Source of the DNA: CAIVAT01 sp037131145
GTDB lineage: Bacteria; Bacteroidota; Bacteroidia; Bacteroidales; FEN-979
Assembly (NCBI GenBank): GCA_037131145.1
Contig: JBAXRP010000081.1
Coordinates: 1-17,099, forward strand
Length of the DNA stretch: 17,099 nt
Direction: 5' to 3'
How positions within the stretch are numbered: position 1 is the stretch's first letter; each line of letters begins with the position of its first letter. The notes below the pieces were generated by a model. The model was not told where the DNA came from. It saw nothing but the letters and a program-made list of their open reading frames with translations, and did no database searches. The position numbers and the translations under genes were made by a program. This document shows positions 1 through 8,194 of this stretch, piece by piece.

Positions 1-30
1 GGAATTAAAAGATTGGTTAACAAGATTTAG
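1..30 (+). CDS. Possible 3' end of an upstream gene (partial)
   Basis: Frame 1 reads GIKRLVNKI and stops at TAG (28-30). The repeat-type intergenic sequence begins at the very next base, which fits a gene ending here. Nine codons are too few to identify a product, so this is only a hint that a plus-strand gene lies to the left. Confidence 0.22.
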   Translation, partial: GIKRLVNKI

Positions 31-125
31 CTTTGCGGCTCTCTGCGGAAAAACTTAGCGGTTCTCTGCGGTTAAACCTTTTTTTTACCGCAGAGTACGC
101 AAAGAAACCGCAAAGAGCCGCAGAG
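31..125. repeat. Imperfect inverted repeat, REP-like intergenic element
   Basis: The left arm CTTTGCGGCTCTCTGCGG (31-48) pairs with CCGCAAAGAGCCGCAGAG (108-125) with two mismatches. An inner pair, GCGGTTCTCTGCGGT (58-72) and ACCGCAGAGTACGC (87-100), is also mostly complementary, around a T-rich loop. The whole could fold into one long hairpin with bulges. It lies directly after a candidate stop codon and before the TPR gene. It may be a dispersed repeat, a terminator-like structure, or both. Confidence 0.6.
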
Positions 126-175
126 GAGCTAAATAATTATTAGGTACACAAGCGGATAGTCATAAAAAAAATATC

Positions 176-196
176 GAATAAAGAATAAAGAATAAA
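176..196. repeat. Three perfect tandem GAATAAA heptamers before the TPR gene
   Basis: GAATAAA occurs three times in direct succession at 176-182, 183-189 and 190-196, ending one base before the ATG at 198. The A-rich stretch may help translation start, since no Shine-Dalgarno sequence is present. The same heptamer array recurs at 14612-14639, just ahead of the first YeeE-like gene. Confidence 0.75.
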
Positions 197-197
197 A

Positions 198-1970
198 ATG
201 AGAGAGATAATAATTATCATAATTTTCTTTATTTCGCTTGGTTTCTCCGCCAGATCGGGTGAAAAAAGTAGTGCGACTCCGGTTTTCGGGGTTAATATGC
301 CTGACCTGCAAAAGGAAAAGGGGAAAAAAGGGAAAAACAAGGAAGAGATCATTAAACCTGCTCCCGCCGCGCTGCTTATTGAGGCAAAGAAAGAAGCCAT
401 CGTGGGGAATATCAAGGGAGCAAGCGAAAAGTTTCAAAATCTGACAGACCGGTATCCCGACGATCCTGTGGCTTTTTACGAACTTGCACGAATTCAGGGC
501 AATCAGAATAACCTTGACGACGCTATTGCCAATGCGAAAAAGGCAATCTCCCTATCTCCCGGAAACATCTGGTATTCGCTCTTTCTTGCCGAGGTTTACT
601 ATAACGCAGCCCGTTTCAGGGAAGCTATCGAACTTTATGAGAAAATCGTTGAAATATCTCCAAACAATGCCGATTATCAGTACCAGCTTGCCGCGCTTTA
701 TATGCAGGTGGAAAAATTTCCGGAGGCAATTAAAATGTATGACCGCATTGAGGAAAATGCCGGCGTTTCAGAAGAAATCATTCTTCAGAAGGAAAAAATT
801 TACCTGCATCTCAACGACCTGAAGAACGCCGAAAAAGAGATCAGGAAACTGATTAGCGCTTTTCCTGGAGAGAGCCATAACTATTCGATTCTCGCCGAAT
901 TTTACCTCGCCAACAACATGAATGAAAAAGCGCTCGAAACTTATAAAAAAGTGGCGGAAATGGATCCCGACAATGCCTACATTCACATGTCAATGGCCGA
1001 CTATTACCGCAAAACCGGCGATAATCAAAAAGCTTATGAGGAACTTAAACTCGGTTTCGCCACACCCAATCTTGATGTTGATACCAAAGTTAACATCCTT
1101 CTCTCCTTTTATACCGTAAATCAGATTTATAACGATTTGAAAGATCAGGCGTTCACCCTCTCCAAAATCCTGATCGCAACTCATCCGAAAGATCCCAAGG
1201 TATTCTCTATCTACGGCGATTTTCTCGCACAGGATAAACAATTTTCAGAAGCCCGCAACGCTTTTCTAAAGGTTTTGACCCTCGACAGCAGCCGATATGT
1301 AGTGTGGGAACAGATACTACAGATTGACTTGCAACTTAGTGAATATGACCATCTGCTTATTTATGGCAAAAAAGCGATGGAACTTTTTCCGGAACAGCCG
1401 CTGCCGTTTCTCTATTCAGGTCTTGCCAATATGCAGTTGAAAAAATATCCCGAAGCTCTGAAAGTCCTGAAAACCGGAGAAAATCTGGTGGTTGACAACA
1501 GTGATCTTCAAGCCCAGTTTTGCATGTATGAAGGCGATGCGCTTCATGCGCAGAAAAAAGACGACGAAGCTTTCCAGGCTTATGAAAAATCACTGGCTCT
1601 GAAATATGACAATGCTTATGTGCTGAATAATTATGCCTATTACCTTTCTCTCGATGGTAAGAATCTCGAAAAAGCGGAAAAGATGTCGAAAAAATCGGTC
1701 GCTCTTGAGCCCGAGAACGCCTCATTTCAGGATACTTATGGCTGGGTGTTGTTTAAGCAGGGAAACTATCAGGACGCCGCTACCTGGATTTTAAAGGCAA
1801 TCAACAATAAAGAGGCTCCCAGCGGAGAAGTTCTGGAACATTATGGAGATGTTTTATTCAAACTGAATGATCCCGCAATGGCTCTTGAATACTGGAACAA
1901 AGCTCAACAGAAAGGCGGCGGTTCTGAACGGCTTCATAAGAAAATCGCTGAAAAAAAATATTACCCTTAG
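198..1970 (+). CDS. Exported tetratricopeptide-repeat protein
   Basis: This 590-residue protein has an N-terminal hydrophobic segment (about residues 4-16, Ile-rich) that looks like a signal peptide or anchor. A charged Lys/Glu/Gly-rich linker follows near residues 38-52, then a long array of 34-residue helical repeats from about residue 55 to 575. The TPR signature is visible in pieces such as PDDPVAFYELARI, SPNNADYQYQLAALY and PDNAYIHMSMADYY. TPR arrays are protein-binding scaffolds and no catalytic motif is seen. The gene is followed after 3 bp by a DUF4292 lipoprotein gene and then an EnvC-like gene, a grouping I associate with Bacteroidales and with cell-envelope upkeep. The ATG at 198 keeps the signal segment, and no earlier start is needed. 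The exact role is unknown. Confidence 0.9.
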   Translation: MREIIIIIIFFISLGFSARSGEKSSATPVFGVNMPDLQKEKGKKGKNKEEIIKPAPAALLIEAKKEAIVGNIKGASEKFQNLTDRYPDDPVAFYELARIQGNQNNLDDAIANAKKAISLSPGNIWYSLFLAEVYYNAARFREAIELYEKIVEISPNNADYQYQLAALYMQVEKFPEAIKMYDRIEENAGVSEEIILQKEKIYLHLNDLKNAEKEIRKLISAFPGESHNYSILAEFYLANNMNEKALETYKKVAEMDPDNAYIHMSMADYYRKTGDNQKAYEELKLGFATPNLDVDTKVNILLSFYTVNQIYNDLKDQAFTLSKILIATHPKDPKVFSIYGDFLAQDKQFSEARNAFLKVLTLDSSRYVVWEQILQIDLQLSEYDHLLIYGKKAMELFPEQPLPFLYSGLANMQLKKYPEALKVLKTGENLVVDNSDLQAQFCMYEGDALHAQKKDDEAFQAYEKSLALKYDNAYVLNNYAYYLSLDGKNLEKAEKMSKKSVALEPENASFQDTYGWVLFKQGNYQDAATWILKAINNKEAPSGEVLEHYGDVLFKLNDPAMALEYWNKAQQKGGGSERLHKKIAEKKYYP

Positions 1971-1973
1971 TCC

Positions 1974-2804
1974 ATGACTTACATCAGATCAATCCTTCAC
2001 CGGCTATTAACCTTTCTTCCGGTCGCAACATTTTTATTTATTTCATGCAGTCCCGCCCGCCAGGCGATGAAAGCCCCGCTAAAGGAGGAAGGCGCTGATT
2101 ACCTTTTTGGCAAACTCAAAGAAAACGAGTTGAAATTCGACTGGTTCTCGGCGAAATTTTCAGCGGAATATGAAAACGACGGGAAGGAAAATTCTTTCAA
2201 TGGGCACATCCGCATCCGCAAGGACAGCCTGATCTGGATTTCGCTGACGCCGCTGCTCGGTATCGAAGCTGTGCGGCTTATGATTTCACAGGATTCGGTG
2301 AAGATGATAAACCGGTTGAATGATACCTATTTCATCGGAGATTATGAATATGTAAACCGGTTTTTGAATACTAACATTGATTTTGACCTGTTGCAGGCTT
2401 TTCTGCTGGGCAACGACCTTCAATATTATGAAGATGGTAAATTCAGGGCGATTGTTGACCGCGGCGAATACAAACTTTCAACAGGAGAACGTCATAAACT
2501 CAGAAAATTTGTGAAAAGTTCCAATGAAAAGCTGAAAATTTTCATCCAGAACATCTGGCTTGATCCGGTTAATTTCAAAATTACTCATGCCGATGTTAAA
2601 GAGATTAGGAAAGATAATATCAAGCTCGAATCTTTTTATGAAAATTTTGAAACGGTTGACGGACAGCTATTTCCGCGCCGGATACAATACACCATCAGGG
2701 CAAACAATACTATCAGGGTGAAAGCCGATTTTTCGAGAATGGGAATCAATGTTCCTCAACAGTTCCCGTTTAAGATTCCTTCAAGTTTTTTACCGGTGAA
2801 TTAA
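1974..2804 (+). CDS. DUF4292 family lipoprotein
   Basis: A 276-residue protein with a lipoprotein-type N-terminus: a basic start, a hydrophobic stretch (about residues 11-23) and a lipobox-like FIS-C with Cys25, which would be lipidated. The body is rich in beta strands (for example NSFNGHIRIRKDSLIWISLTP and KITHADVKEI), as in the DUF4292 family. That family is thought to resemble the LolA/LolB and YbbC/RseB fold that binds lipids or lipoproteins. It starts 3 bp after the TPR gene and ends 13 bp before the EnvC-like gene, so the three are probably co-transcribed. Inference: an inner-leaflet outer-membrane or periplasmic lipoprotein working with its neighbours in envelope assembly. The molecular function is not established. 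The lipobox -3 position (Phe) is not ideal, but the context makes lipidation likely. Confidence 0.82.
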   Translation: MTYIRSILHRLLTFLPVATFLFISCSPARQAMKAPLKEEGADYLFGKLKENELKFDWFSAKFSAEYENDGKENSFNGHIRIRKDSLIWISLTPLLGIEAVRLMISQDSVKMINRLNDTYFIGDYEYVNRFLNTNIDFDLLQAFLLGNDLQYYEDGKFRAIVDRGEYKLSTGERHKLRKFVKSSNEKLKIFIQNIWLDPVNFKITHADVKEIRKDNIKLESFYENFETVDGQLFPRRIQYTIRANNTIRVKADFSRMGINVPQQFPFKIPSSFLPVN

Positions 2805-2817
2805 TGGTTATATTTCA

Positions 2818-4125
2818 ATGATCAAATCAAACAGCAAATACCATAAACTGCGGCTCTTTCCAACGTTGGCGATTATATGTTTGGTTTTTCTTCACGGAAT
2901 GGCTCTTGCCCAGCAGAATAAGAAAAGCGAGAAATTACAACAAACCAAAAAGCAACTCGAACAGGAGATTAAATATACAACCGACCTGCTTGAGAAAACC
3001 CGGAAAAGCAAACAAATATCGCTGAATAAAGTAAAAATCCTTCAGAAACAGATTCAAACCCGCGAAGGTCTTATTAACGCCATCAACCAGGAACTTAAAG
3101 ATACGGAGGTTCAGCTAACTGTTGAAACGATACAGTTGAACCGTATGTCGGGGCAACTTCAGACTCTGAAAGCCGAATATGCCCGAATGATCTATAATGC
3201 TTACCGAACCATGAACGGGCATAATAAACTGATGTTCATTTTCTCGGCAAGGGATTTTAACCAGGCATACCAGCGGTTGAAATACTTCCAGCAGTACGCC
3301 TCATACCGCCGCACCCAGGCTGCAAAGATCGAAACAACCCGGCGTTACATAAACACTCACCGCAATGAGCTCGAAAACATCAGGGATCAAAAACTTAACC
3401 TTGTTCAATCGCAGACGTTGGAAAAACAGAAACTTGATCGTGAGAAACAGGAAAAAGATAATGCGGTCAGGGAATTTTCATCGAAAGAAAAGCAACTATT
3501 TTCAACGCTGAAAACTAAACAGCAGGCTGCGCAGAAATTAACCTCCGAAATCGAAAAAATCATCAACGCAGAAATCATTGCTTCGGAGGAACGGCTTCAA
3601 AAAAAGGAGGCAAAGGAGAAAAAAACCTCTGCAAAAATAAATTCTGATAAAGCAAAATTTCCGACAACAACTGCCAAACTTGAATTAACTCCTGTTGAAG
3701 CCCAGTTATCATCATCGTTTTCGGCAAATCGCGGAAAATTACCCTGGCCCTGCGAACATGGATTTATCTCAGGAAGTTACGGCGAGCATCCGCATCCGGT
3801 ACTCAAAAATATCACGGTAAAAAACAATGGGGTTGATATCATGACTGAACAAAACTCGCAGGTGAGAACAGTTTTTGTTGGCAGGGTTAGTAAGGTGATG
3901 TCGTTTCAATATCTGAATAAGGTGGTGATTATCCGTCACGGAGATTATCTCACTGTATATTCCAACCTTGGCGAAGTAACCGTTCGCGAAGGAGATGAAG
4001 TAAAAGCAAAACAGGTTATTGGTAAAGTTCAGAACAATGCCGACGATCAGCGCCCGGAGTTACATTTTGAATTGTGGCGGGGCAAAGTAATTCTTAACCC
4101 CGAAACCTGGCTTGCAAACCGATAA
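2818..4125 (+). CDS. EnvC-like protein: coiled coil plus degenerate M23/LytM domain
   Basis: This 435-residue protein has a signal peptide (about residues 1-31, cleavage after ALA before QQ), a long coiled coil rich in K/Q/E (about 35-270), a low-complexity linker (about 270-300) and a C-terminal LytM/M23 domain (about 310-433). In active M23 enzymes zinc is held by HxxxD and by the second His of HxH, with a further His in YxHL. Here these read N336-NGV-D340, YS-N383-L and E414-L-H416, so three of the five expected residues are missing. This pattern fits EnvC/NlpD-type activators, which do not cut peptidoglycan but switch on N-acetylmuramoyl-L-alanine amidases during cell separation. It is therefore better read as an amidase activator or scaffold than as an endopeptidase. 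It follows the DUF4292 gene closely and precedes the transporter gene by 12 bp. Confidence 0.87.
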   Translation: MIKSNSKYHKLRLFPTLAIICLVFLHGMALAQQNKKSEKLQQTKKQLEQEIKYTTDLLEKTRKSKQISLNKVKILQKQIQTREGLINAINQELKDTEVQLTVETIQLNRMSGQLQTLKAEYARMIYNAYRTMNGHNKLMFIFSARDFNQAYQRLKYFQQYASYRRTQAAKIETTRRYINTHRNELENIRDQKLNLVQSQTLEKQKLDREKQEKDNAVREFSSKEKQLFSTLKTKQQAAQKLTSEIEKIINAEIIASEERLQKKEAKEKKTSAKINSDKAKFPTTTAKLELTPVEAQLSSSFSANRGKLPWPCEHGFISGSYGEHPHPVLKNITVKNNGVDIMTEQNSQVRTVFVGRVSKVMSFQYLNKVVIIRHGDYLTVYSNLGEVTVREGDEVKAKQVIGKVQNNADDQRPELHFELWRGKVILNPETWLANR

Positions 4126-4137
4126 AAAAAAACGAAA

Positions 4138-5055
4138 TTGACAATAACACAACATACCGGCGAATGGGCAGCTTTACTTACCGCTGTATTCTGGACCGTT
4201 ACCGCTCTCTCTTTTGAGGCTGCCAGCCGTCGCATCGGTTCTATGGTTGTTAATCTTTTGCGGCTTTTGGCGGGGTTCGTATTTCTTACCGTTTTCGTCT
4301 GGTTTTACCGTGGAATGTTGTTTCCGGCTGATGCAACGCCTCATGCCTGGTTTTATCTCATATTGTCGGGATTGGTTGGATTTGTATTCGGCGACCTTTG
4401 CCTTTTCCAGGCGTTTGTTGTGGTGGGCGCCCGGATTTCAATGTTACTTATGGCTCTGGCTCCGCCAATGACCGCGCTGATAGGATGGCTGGCTCTTGGT
4501 GAAACTCTTTCCTGGAAAAGCAGTATAGGAATGATCCTTACAATTGCCGGGATTGCTTTGGTTGTTTTGAAACGGCATACCGCTGAAGAGAGCGCCGGCG
4601 GTTTTCGTAAAGTCAAGTTCAACTATCCCGTGTGGGGGATTTTACTTGGATTGGGAGGCGCGTTGGGTCAGGCTGCCGGACTTATTCTGAGTAAGGTAGG
4701 AATGAAAGATTATGACACCTTCGCTTCCACCCAGATTCGCGTAATCGCAGGTATTGCAGGCTTTTCTATTCTGTTTTTCATCATGCGCCTGTGGAAAGAT
4801 GCTTTCAGGGCGCTAAGTAACCGCAAACCAATGCTGCAACTAACGCTTGGAGCCTTTTTTGGACCCTTTCTCGGAGTCTCATTCTCACTGATTGCGATTA
4901 AATATGCCGACGCCGGAATTGCCGCTACAATCATGGCGCTCGTTCCCGTGCTGATAATTCCGCCATCAATGATCATTTATAAGGAAAAGGTCACTCTGAA
5001 GGAGATTTCCGGCGCCTTGCTTGCCGTTGGCGGTGTGGCAATGTTTTTTCTGTGA
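4138..5055 (+). CDS. EamA/DMT-family transporter (RhaT/YdcZ-like), TTG start
   Basis: A 305-residue integral membrane protein made of two EamA repeats (about residues 8-142 and 160-303), giving about ten transmembrane helices. The repeat hallmarks are visible: a proline-rich ALAPPMTALIGWLALGE ending the first repeat and LVPVLIIPPSMIIYKEKVT ending the second, each just ahead of a last helix. Members of the drug/metabolite transporter superfamily export or exchange small metabolites across the inner membrane; the substrate cannot be read from sequence. The start is taken as TTG at 4138, 12 bp after the EnvC-like stop, because the first in-frame ATG (4243) would remove the first helix. It may be transcribed with the envelope genes upstream, though its job need not be related. 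Confidence 0.85.
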   Translation: MTITQHTGEWAALLTAVFWTVTALSFEAASRRIGSMVVNLLRLLAGFVFLTVFVWFYRGMLFPADATPHAWFYLILSGLVGFVFGDLCLFQAFVVVGARISMLLMALAPPMTALIGWLALGETLSWKSSIGMILTIAGIALVVLKRHTAEESAGGFRKVKFNYPVWGILLGLGGALGQAAGLILSKVGMKDYDTFASTQIRVIAGIAGFSILFFIMRLWKDAFRALSNRKPMLQLTLGAFFGPFLGVSFSLIAIKYADAGIAATIMALVPVLIIPPSMIIYKEKVTLKEISGALLAVGGVAMFFL

Positions 5056-5162
5056 CGATTGACAAGGTAAGAGCGTCGAAAAATGCTAATTCCACAAACT
5101 GCTTATCTGAGTAGTTCAAGTTGCCAGTAAGTTTGCATACAGCGGTATTTTGAAGAATAATT

Positions 5163-5178
5163 TCACCCCTTCGGGGTT
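5163..5178. repeat. Short palindrome ACCCC-TT-CGGGGT type
   Basis: CACCCCTTCGGGGTTT folds as a tight stem of CCCC with GGGG around a TTC-type loop. It shares the CTTCGGGG core with the larger inverted repeat that starts 20 bp downstream, so it is likely part of the same dispersed element. Confidence 0.55.
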
Positions 5179-5197
5179 TAAAATGTGTCTTACAATT

Positions 5198-5298
5198 CTT
5201 TCTATAATCATGTCGCCACTTCGGGGTTTGAAAAAAATTCGATCATATAAAAGATTTATTGGTAATCAATCCCGAAGGGATGACATGATTATAAAAAG
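5198..5298. repeat. REP-like element with 31-nt inverted arms
   Basis: The arm at 5198-5228 (contains TATAATCATGTC then CTTCGGGGTT) is the reverse complement of 5268-5298 (contains AATCCCGAAGGGAT then GACATGATTATA) at 26 of 31 positions. The arms enclose a 39-nt A/T-rich spacer. This layout suits a mobile REP-like palindrome of the kind scattered in Bacteroidota gaps. No transposase gene is in the window. Confidence 0.7.
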
Positions 5299-5396
5299 AG
5301 CTGTAATGAACCTTGAGAATGATAAACTTTTTTATGCAAATAAGCAGTTTTTACTAATGAAACCATATATATATGTTTCTTCACCGTCCAACTGAA

Positions 5397-5906
5397 ATGA
5401 AGCCTCCGGAGAATCCCGGTTATCGCTTCTACATAGGGCTTACCATATTTATCATTTCGTTTTTTATGCTTCCGATTGGACTGACTTTACGGGAATTTGT
5501 TGTCGGTTCTTTCTGGAAAGGTTTTGTGCTTGCGGTATTCTGGATCAGCGCGCCGCTGATGAAAATCGGCAGCATCGCGCTCCTCGGCAAGTCATCGTAT
5601 GCCTGGATCAATTACCGGATGCATTATATTTACCATCATGTCGCCAAGCCCTATAAAGTTACACCGTTGCGGTACAATATAGGGCTGGCTCTATTTATTC
5701 TGCCGTTTCTTCCCAATTATATGATCTCTTTTATGCCTCACATGTTTCACATTACTTTGCATACCCGGTATTTTATCATCATTGCCTCCGACGTTGTTTT
5801 CATATTCAGCCTTTTTGTACTTGGCGGCGATTTCTGGGACAAACTAAGGGCATTGTTTATCTATAAAGCAAAGGCGACCTTTGAAGAGGATTCGAAAAAA
5901 GATTAA
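5397..5906 (+). CDS. Small membrane protein of two similar halves (transporter-suffix-like)
   Basis: This 169-residue protein (177 if the ATG at 5373 is used) has about four transmembrane segments. Two halves align by eye. The first reads YIGLTIFIISFFMLP … VFWISAPLMKIGSIALLGKSSYAWI and the second reads YNIGLALFILPFLP … IIIASDVVFIFSLFVLGGDFWDKL. Each half is thus a helix beginning IGL, a Pro-containing turn, a second helix and then LG followed by an aromatic or basic stretch. The pattern recalls small proteins annotated as 'transporter suffix domain', which normally have one such unit; that match is from memory. The function is unknown. I prefer the start at 5397, just before the conserved part, because the extra eight residues (MFLHRPTE) add nothing recognisable. 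It converges on the TonB receptor gene with only 4 bp between the stops. Confidence 0.7.
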   Translation: MKPPENPGYRFYIGLTIFIISFFMLPIGLTLREFVVGSFWKGFVLAVFWISAPLMKIGSIALLGKSSYAWINYRMHYIYHHVAKPYKVTPLRYNIGLALFILPFLPNYMISFMPHMFHITLHTRYFIIIASDVVFIFSLFVLGGDFWDKLRALFIYKAKATFEEDSKKD

Positions 5907-5910
5907 AATA

Positions 5911-8055
5911 TCAAAGCCTCAACCTCAGACTTACGAAAAACTCCCTGCCCGGCGCCGCCTGATAGCTGTTGTAATCGGGACCGTTATTGGGTTCTGTGAA
6001 ACCAAAGTACTGCTCGTCAAACATGTTTTTGCAGAATAATCCAAGATCGCCTTTTAGACCGGACAATTTCCATGCATAATTCAAATTTGCATTGGCAACG
6101 GTAAAACCTGTACGTTCCGATGAACTCCGGACAATTCCGTTTTCAGTGTAATTATTGTAAATCGAATCGTCAACCTGGATATACCATTTTGATTCGTACT
6201 GCACATTAAGCGTCACGGTAAAATGCTTTAGAAATTTCACGGAAGCTTCGGCGGTAAGTATATGCTGGGGACATTGGGGAATCCAATGGCCGCTAACGCT
6301 GTCGGGTGAAGTATATTGAAAATGCGAATAGGTATAAGCGCCATTGAATTTTAGAAAATCCATAGGAGAATATGATAAATATGTTTCCACACCCCACCTT
6401 TTACTTTCACCCATATTGCCAAAAAATGCAGTATTGTTGCCTCTTCCCGGAACGCTATACCGATAAAATTCGTCTTTACAGGTTATGCTGAAACCGGTTA
6501 TATCATAATAGAACTTCTTTCCAATTTCACCCCTCACTCCCAATTCGCCGCCAAGTGAGGATGAGGGTTTAATGAGGGAGTTGAACCCGCCATATTTTAC
6601 AGGATTATTATACAACTCATCTTCAGTCGGAGCTAAAAAACCAGACCCGTAACTTGCATATATATTGGCGCCTGGGGCAAGATCATAAGCTAAACCTATG
6701 CGAAAGGTGGGTTTTTGGAAAGTTTTACTTTCGCTTATGGTTGAGGAATCCAACCTGTTGTAAACATAATCATAACGAATGTTGAGAAGCGCGTAAAGTT
6801 TTTTGGCAATATCAAGCTTGTCTATGAGAAACACGCCAGTACTTCTTTGACGAATAACCTGGTTTATCAGCATTTTGTTGAGGTCAAAAACTTCCTCGCT
6901 CCAATAGCTGTCAACCCTGTTATCGTTTATATGATCTCCGTCAGGCACTGCAAAATTGTGTTCAGTCATTTTCATTGATTGGTAATCTACTCCTAAGCTA
7001 AGATGGTTAAAAAGGTTTTCCTTGCCGAAGTGAAGATTATACTGCGCTGAAATCCCCGGATTTATATATGGTTTATAATCATCGCCATTGTTTGAAGTTT
7101 CCTGGTAATTATTAAATCTTATAAAACCTCTGATTGTGACGTCCTGATTTTTTGCAAAAGCGTAATTAATTGTAGTGGCGCCCGTAAGCCGTTGTGTTTT
7201 ATGAAACTCATTATAGCGAATGGCGTCGGTATTGGCTGCCCGGTGACCAACGGTATCGTATCGGCTCAGATTAATGCCTTCGGAATTTTGATTAAAATAG
7301 CTTGTGTATGTGAGCGCCTGAGTAATTTTTATCTTATCCGAAGGAGTCCAGGTTAGTTTTTCACTCAGATTGTCTGCCATATATGACTGATGCACCCGAT
7401 AACCATGACTTTGCGTATGAGAATAGGATATTCTGTAGTTCACCTTCCCCTGTGTTCCGTCAACTTGTCCGAGAATTTTCCAGAAACCATTAGAACCGGC
7501 AGAGGTATATAATGAACTGTTAACCGGTTTATCGCCGCCATCTTTGGTGGTGATATTAATAAGACCACCCGTAGCGCTTGCCCCATACATTGATGCGGCG
7601 AGTCCTTTAACAACTTCAATGTTTTTCACGGTTTCCCAGTCAACATCATATAAATCGGGCGCAAATCCTCCTGGGTTGTTAATAGAAATACCATCAATGT
7701 AAACGCCGATACCCCTGAATCCGCTTTCTGTTAAAACACCCTGCCCGCGGATATACACATGAACCCTTGAGCCTCCCGTGCCGTTGTCAATTTTAACGCC
7801 GGGAACAAGCCTCAAAGCATCATCTGCCGCTATGGTTTTTGTCATTGATGATAACTGTGTCCCCGAAACCACTGAAATAGCGGCAGGGATCTCCCTGAGC
7901 GGAATATTTATTCGTAACGCGCTGACGACAAATTCGTTCAGCGTTTTCAAAGGAATGGTATCCCGTTTAATCCCTGATGAAACTTGCTCTTCCTGCGCCA
8001 GGGCAGAAAAAGAAAAGGAAATAATAAGACAAAGGAAAATATATTTTGGTTTCAT
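5911..8055 (-). CDS. TonB-dependent outer-membrane receptor
   Basis: A 714-residue outer-membrane protein with a signal peptide (about residues 1-20, cleavage after ALA), a plug domain (about 40-165) and a beta barrel filling the rest and ending in FVSLRLRL. The plug motifs are clear: VVSALRINIPLREIPAAISVV near the start, then VHVYIRGQG, GIGVYIDGI, and IEVVKGLAASMYGASATGGLINI. It lacks the N-terminal carboxypeptidase-regulatory-like domain and SusD partner typical of glycan-uptake receptors, which points to a siderophore, metal-chelate or cofactor ligand. This class uses TonB/ExbBD energy to bring such ligands into the periplasm. Upstream by 139 bp on the same strand is a small anchored protein gene. 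No cobalamin riboswitch or other known leader was recognised. The ligand cannot be assigned from this window. Confidence 0.93.
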   Translation of the reverse strand: MKPKYIFLCLIISFSFSALAQEEQVSSGIKRDTIPLKTLNEFVVSALRINIPLREIPAAISVVSGTQLSSMTKTIAADDALRLVPGVKIDNGTGGSRVHVYIRGQGVLTESGFRGIGVYIDGISINNPGGFAPDLYDVDWETVKNIEVVKGLAASMYGASATGGLINITTKDGGDKPVNSSLYTSAGSNGFWKILGQVDGTQGKVNYRISYSHTQSHGYRVHQSYMADNLSEKLTWTPSDKIKITQALTYTSYFNQNSEGINLSRYDTVGHRAANTDAIRYNEFHKTQRLTGATTINYAFAKNQDVTIRGFIRFNNYQETSNNGDDYKPYINPGISAQYNLHFGKENLFNHLSLGVDYQSMKMTEHNFAVPDGDHINDNRVDSYWSEEVFDLNKMLINQVIRQRSTGVFLIDKLDIAKKLYALLNIRYDYVYNRLDSSTISESKTFQKPTFRIGLAYDLAPGANIYASYGSGFLAPTEDELYNNPVKYGGFNSLIKPSSSLGGELGVRGEIGKKFYYDITGFSITCKDEFYRYSVPGRGNNTAFFGNMGESKRWGVETYLSYSPMDFLKFNGAYTYSHFQYTSPDSVSGHWIPQCPQHILTAEASVKFLKHFTVTLNVQYESKWYIQVDDSIYNNYTENGIVRSSSERTGFTVANANLNYAWKLSGLKGDLGLFCKNMFDEQYFGFTEPNNGPDYNSYQAAPGREFFVSLRLRL

Positions 8056-8162
8056 ATTTTTGGTATTTGTTGAGTTAAAAAATTTGAATATACGCTTGCC
8101 GTACCCAATGTTATTGAATAATCGGATATCAATAGAGAATGACTTTATTGCTCATATTGAAA

Positions 8163-8176
8163 ATCCCCCTGGGGAT
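8163..8176. promoter_or_regulatory. Short inverted repeat upstream of the TonB receptor gene
   Basis: ATCCCC-CT-GGGGAT lies in the 139-bp gap between the TonB receptor start and the stop of the small protein gene. It could be an operator or a short attenuating hairpin. It is short and not backed by a -7/-33 pair, so the call is weak. Confidence 0.3.
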
Positions 8177-8194
8177 AAAAGAAAACAGATGAAA

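Larger units (their letters stand above)
5056..5396. other. Repeat-rich intergenic gap; no convincing gene
   Basis: This gap of about 340 bp holds palindromic repeats (5163-5178 and 5198-5298) but no reading frame with protein-like composition; a short open frame from 5150 runs straight through the repeats and is not believed. A box matching the Bacteroidota -7 element TAnnTTTG (TAAGTTTG, 5128-5135) is present without a good -33 partner. No factor-independent terminator with a clear U tract was seen after the transporter stop. Confidence 0.6.

Noticed and set aside
129..437. Minus-strand open frame of about 100 codons opposite the start of the TPR gene
   Set aside because: It runs across the repeat and antisense to a clear TPR protein, and its residues (Phe/Tyr/Ile runs) look like the reverse of A-rich coding sequence.
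4243..5055. Later ATG start for the EamA transporter
   Set aside because: It would remove the first transmembrane helix of the first EamA repeat; the TTG at 4138 keeps a full-length protein.
5150..5395. Plus-strand open frame of 81 codons in the repeat-rich gap
   Set aside because: It reads through the REP-like palindromes and has no recognisable domain or protein-like composition.
8056..8194. Cobalamin riboswitch ahead of the TonB receptor
   Set aside because: The gap is only 139 bp and I could not find the conserved core or the expected stem arrangement.
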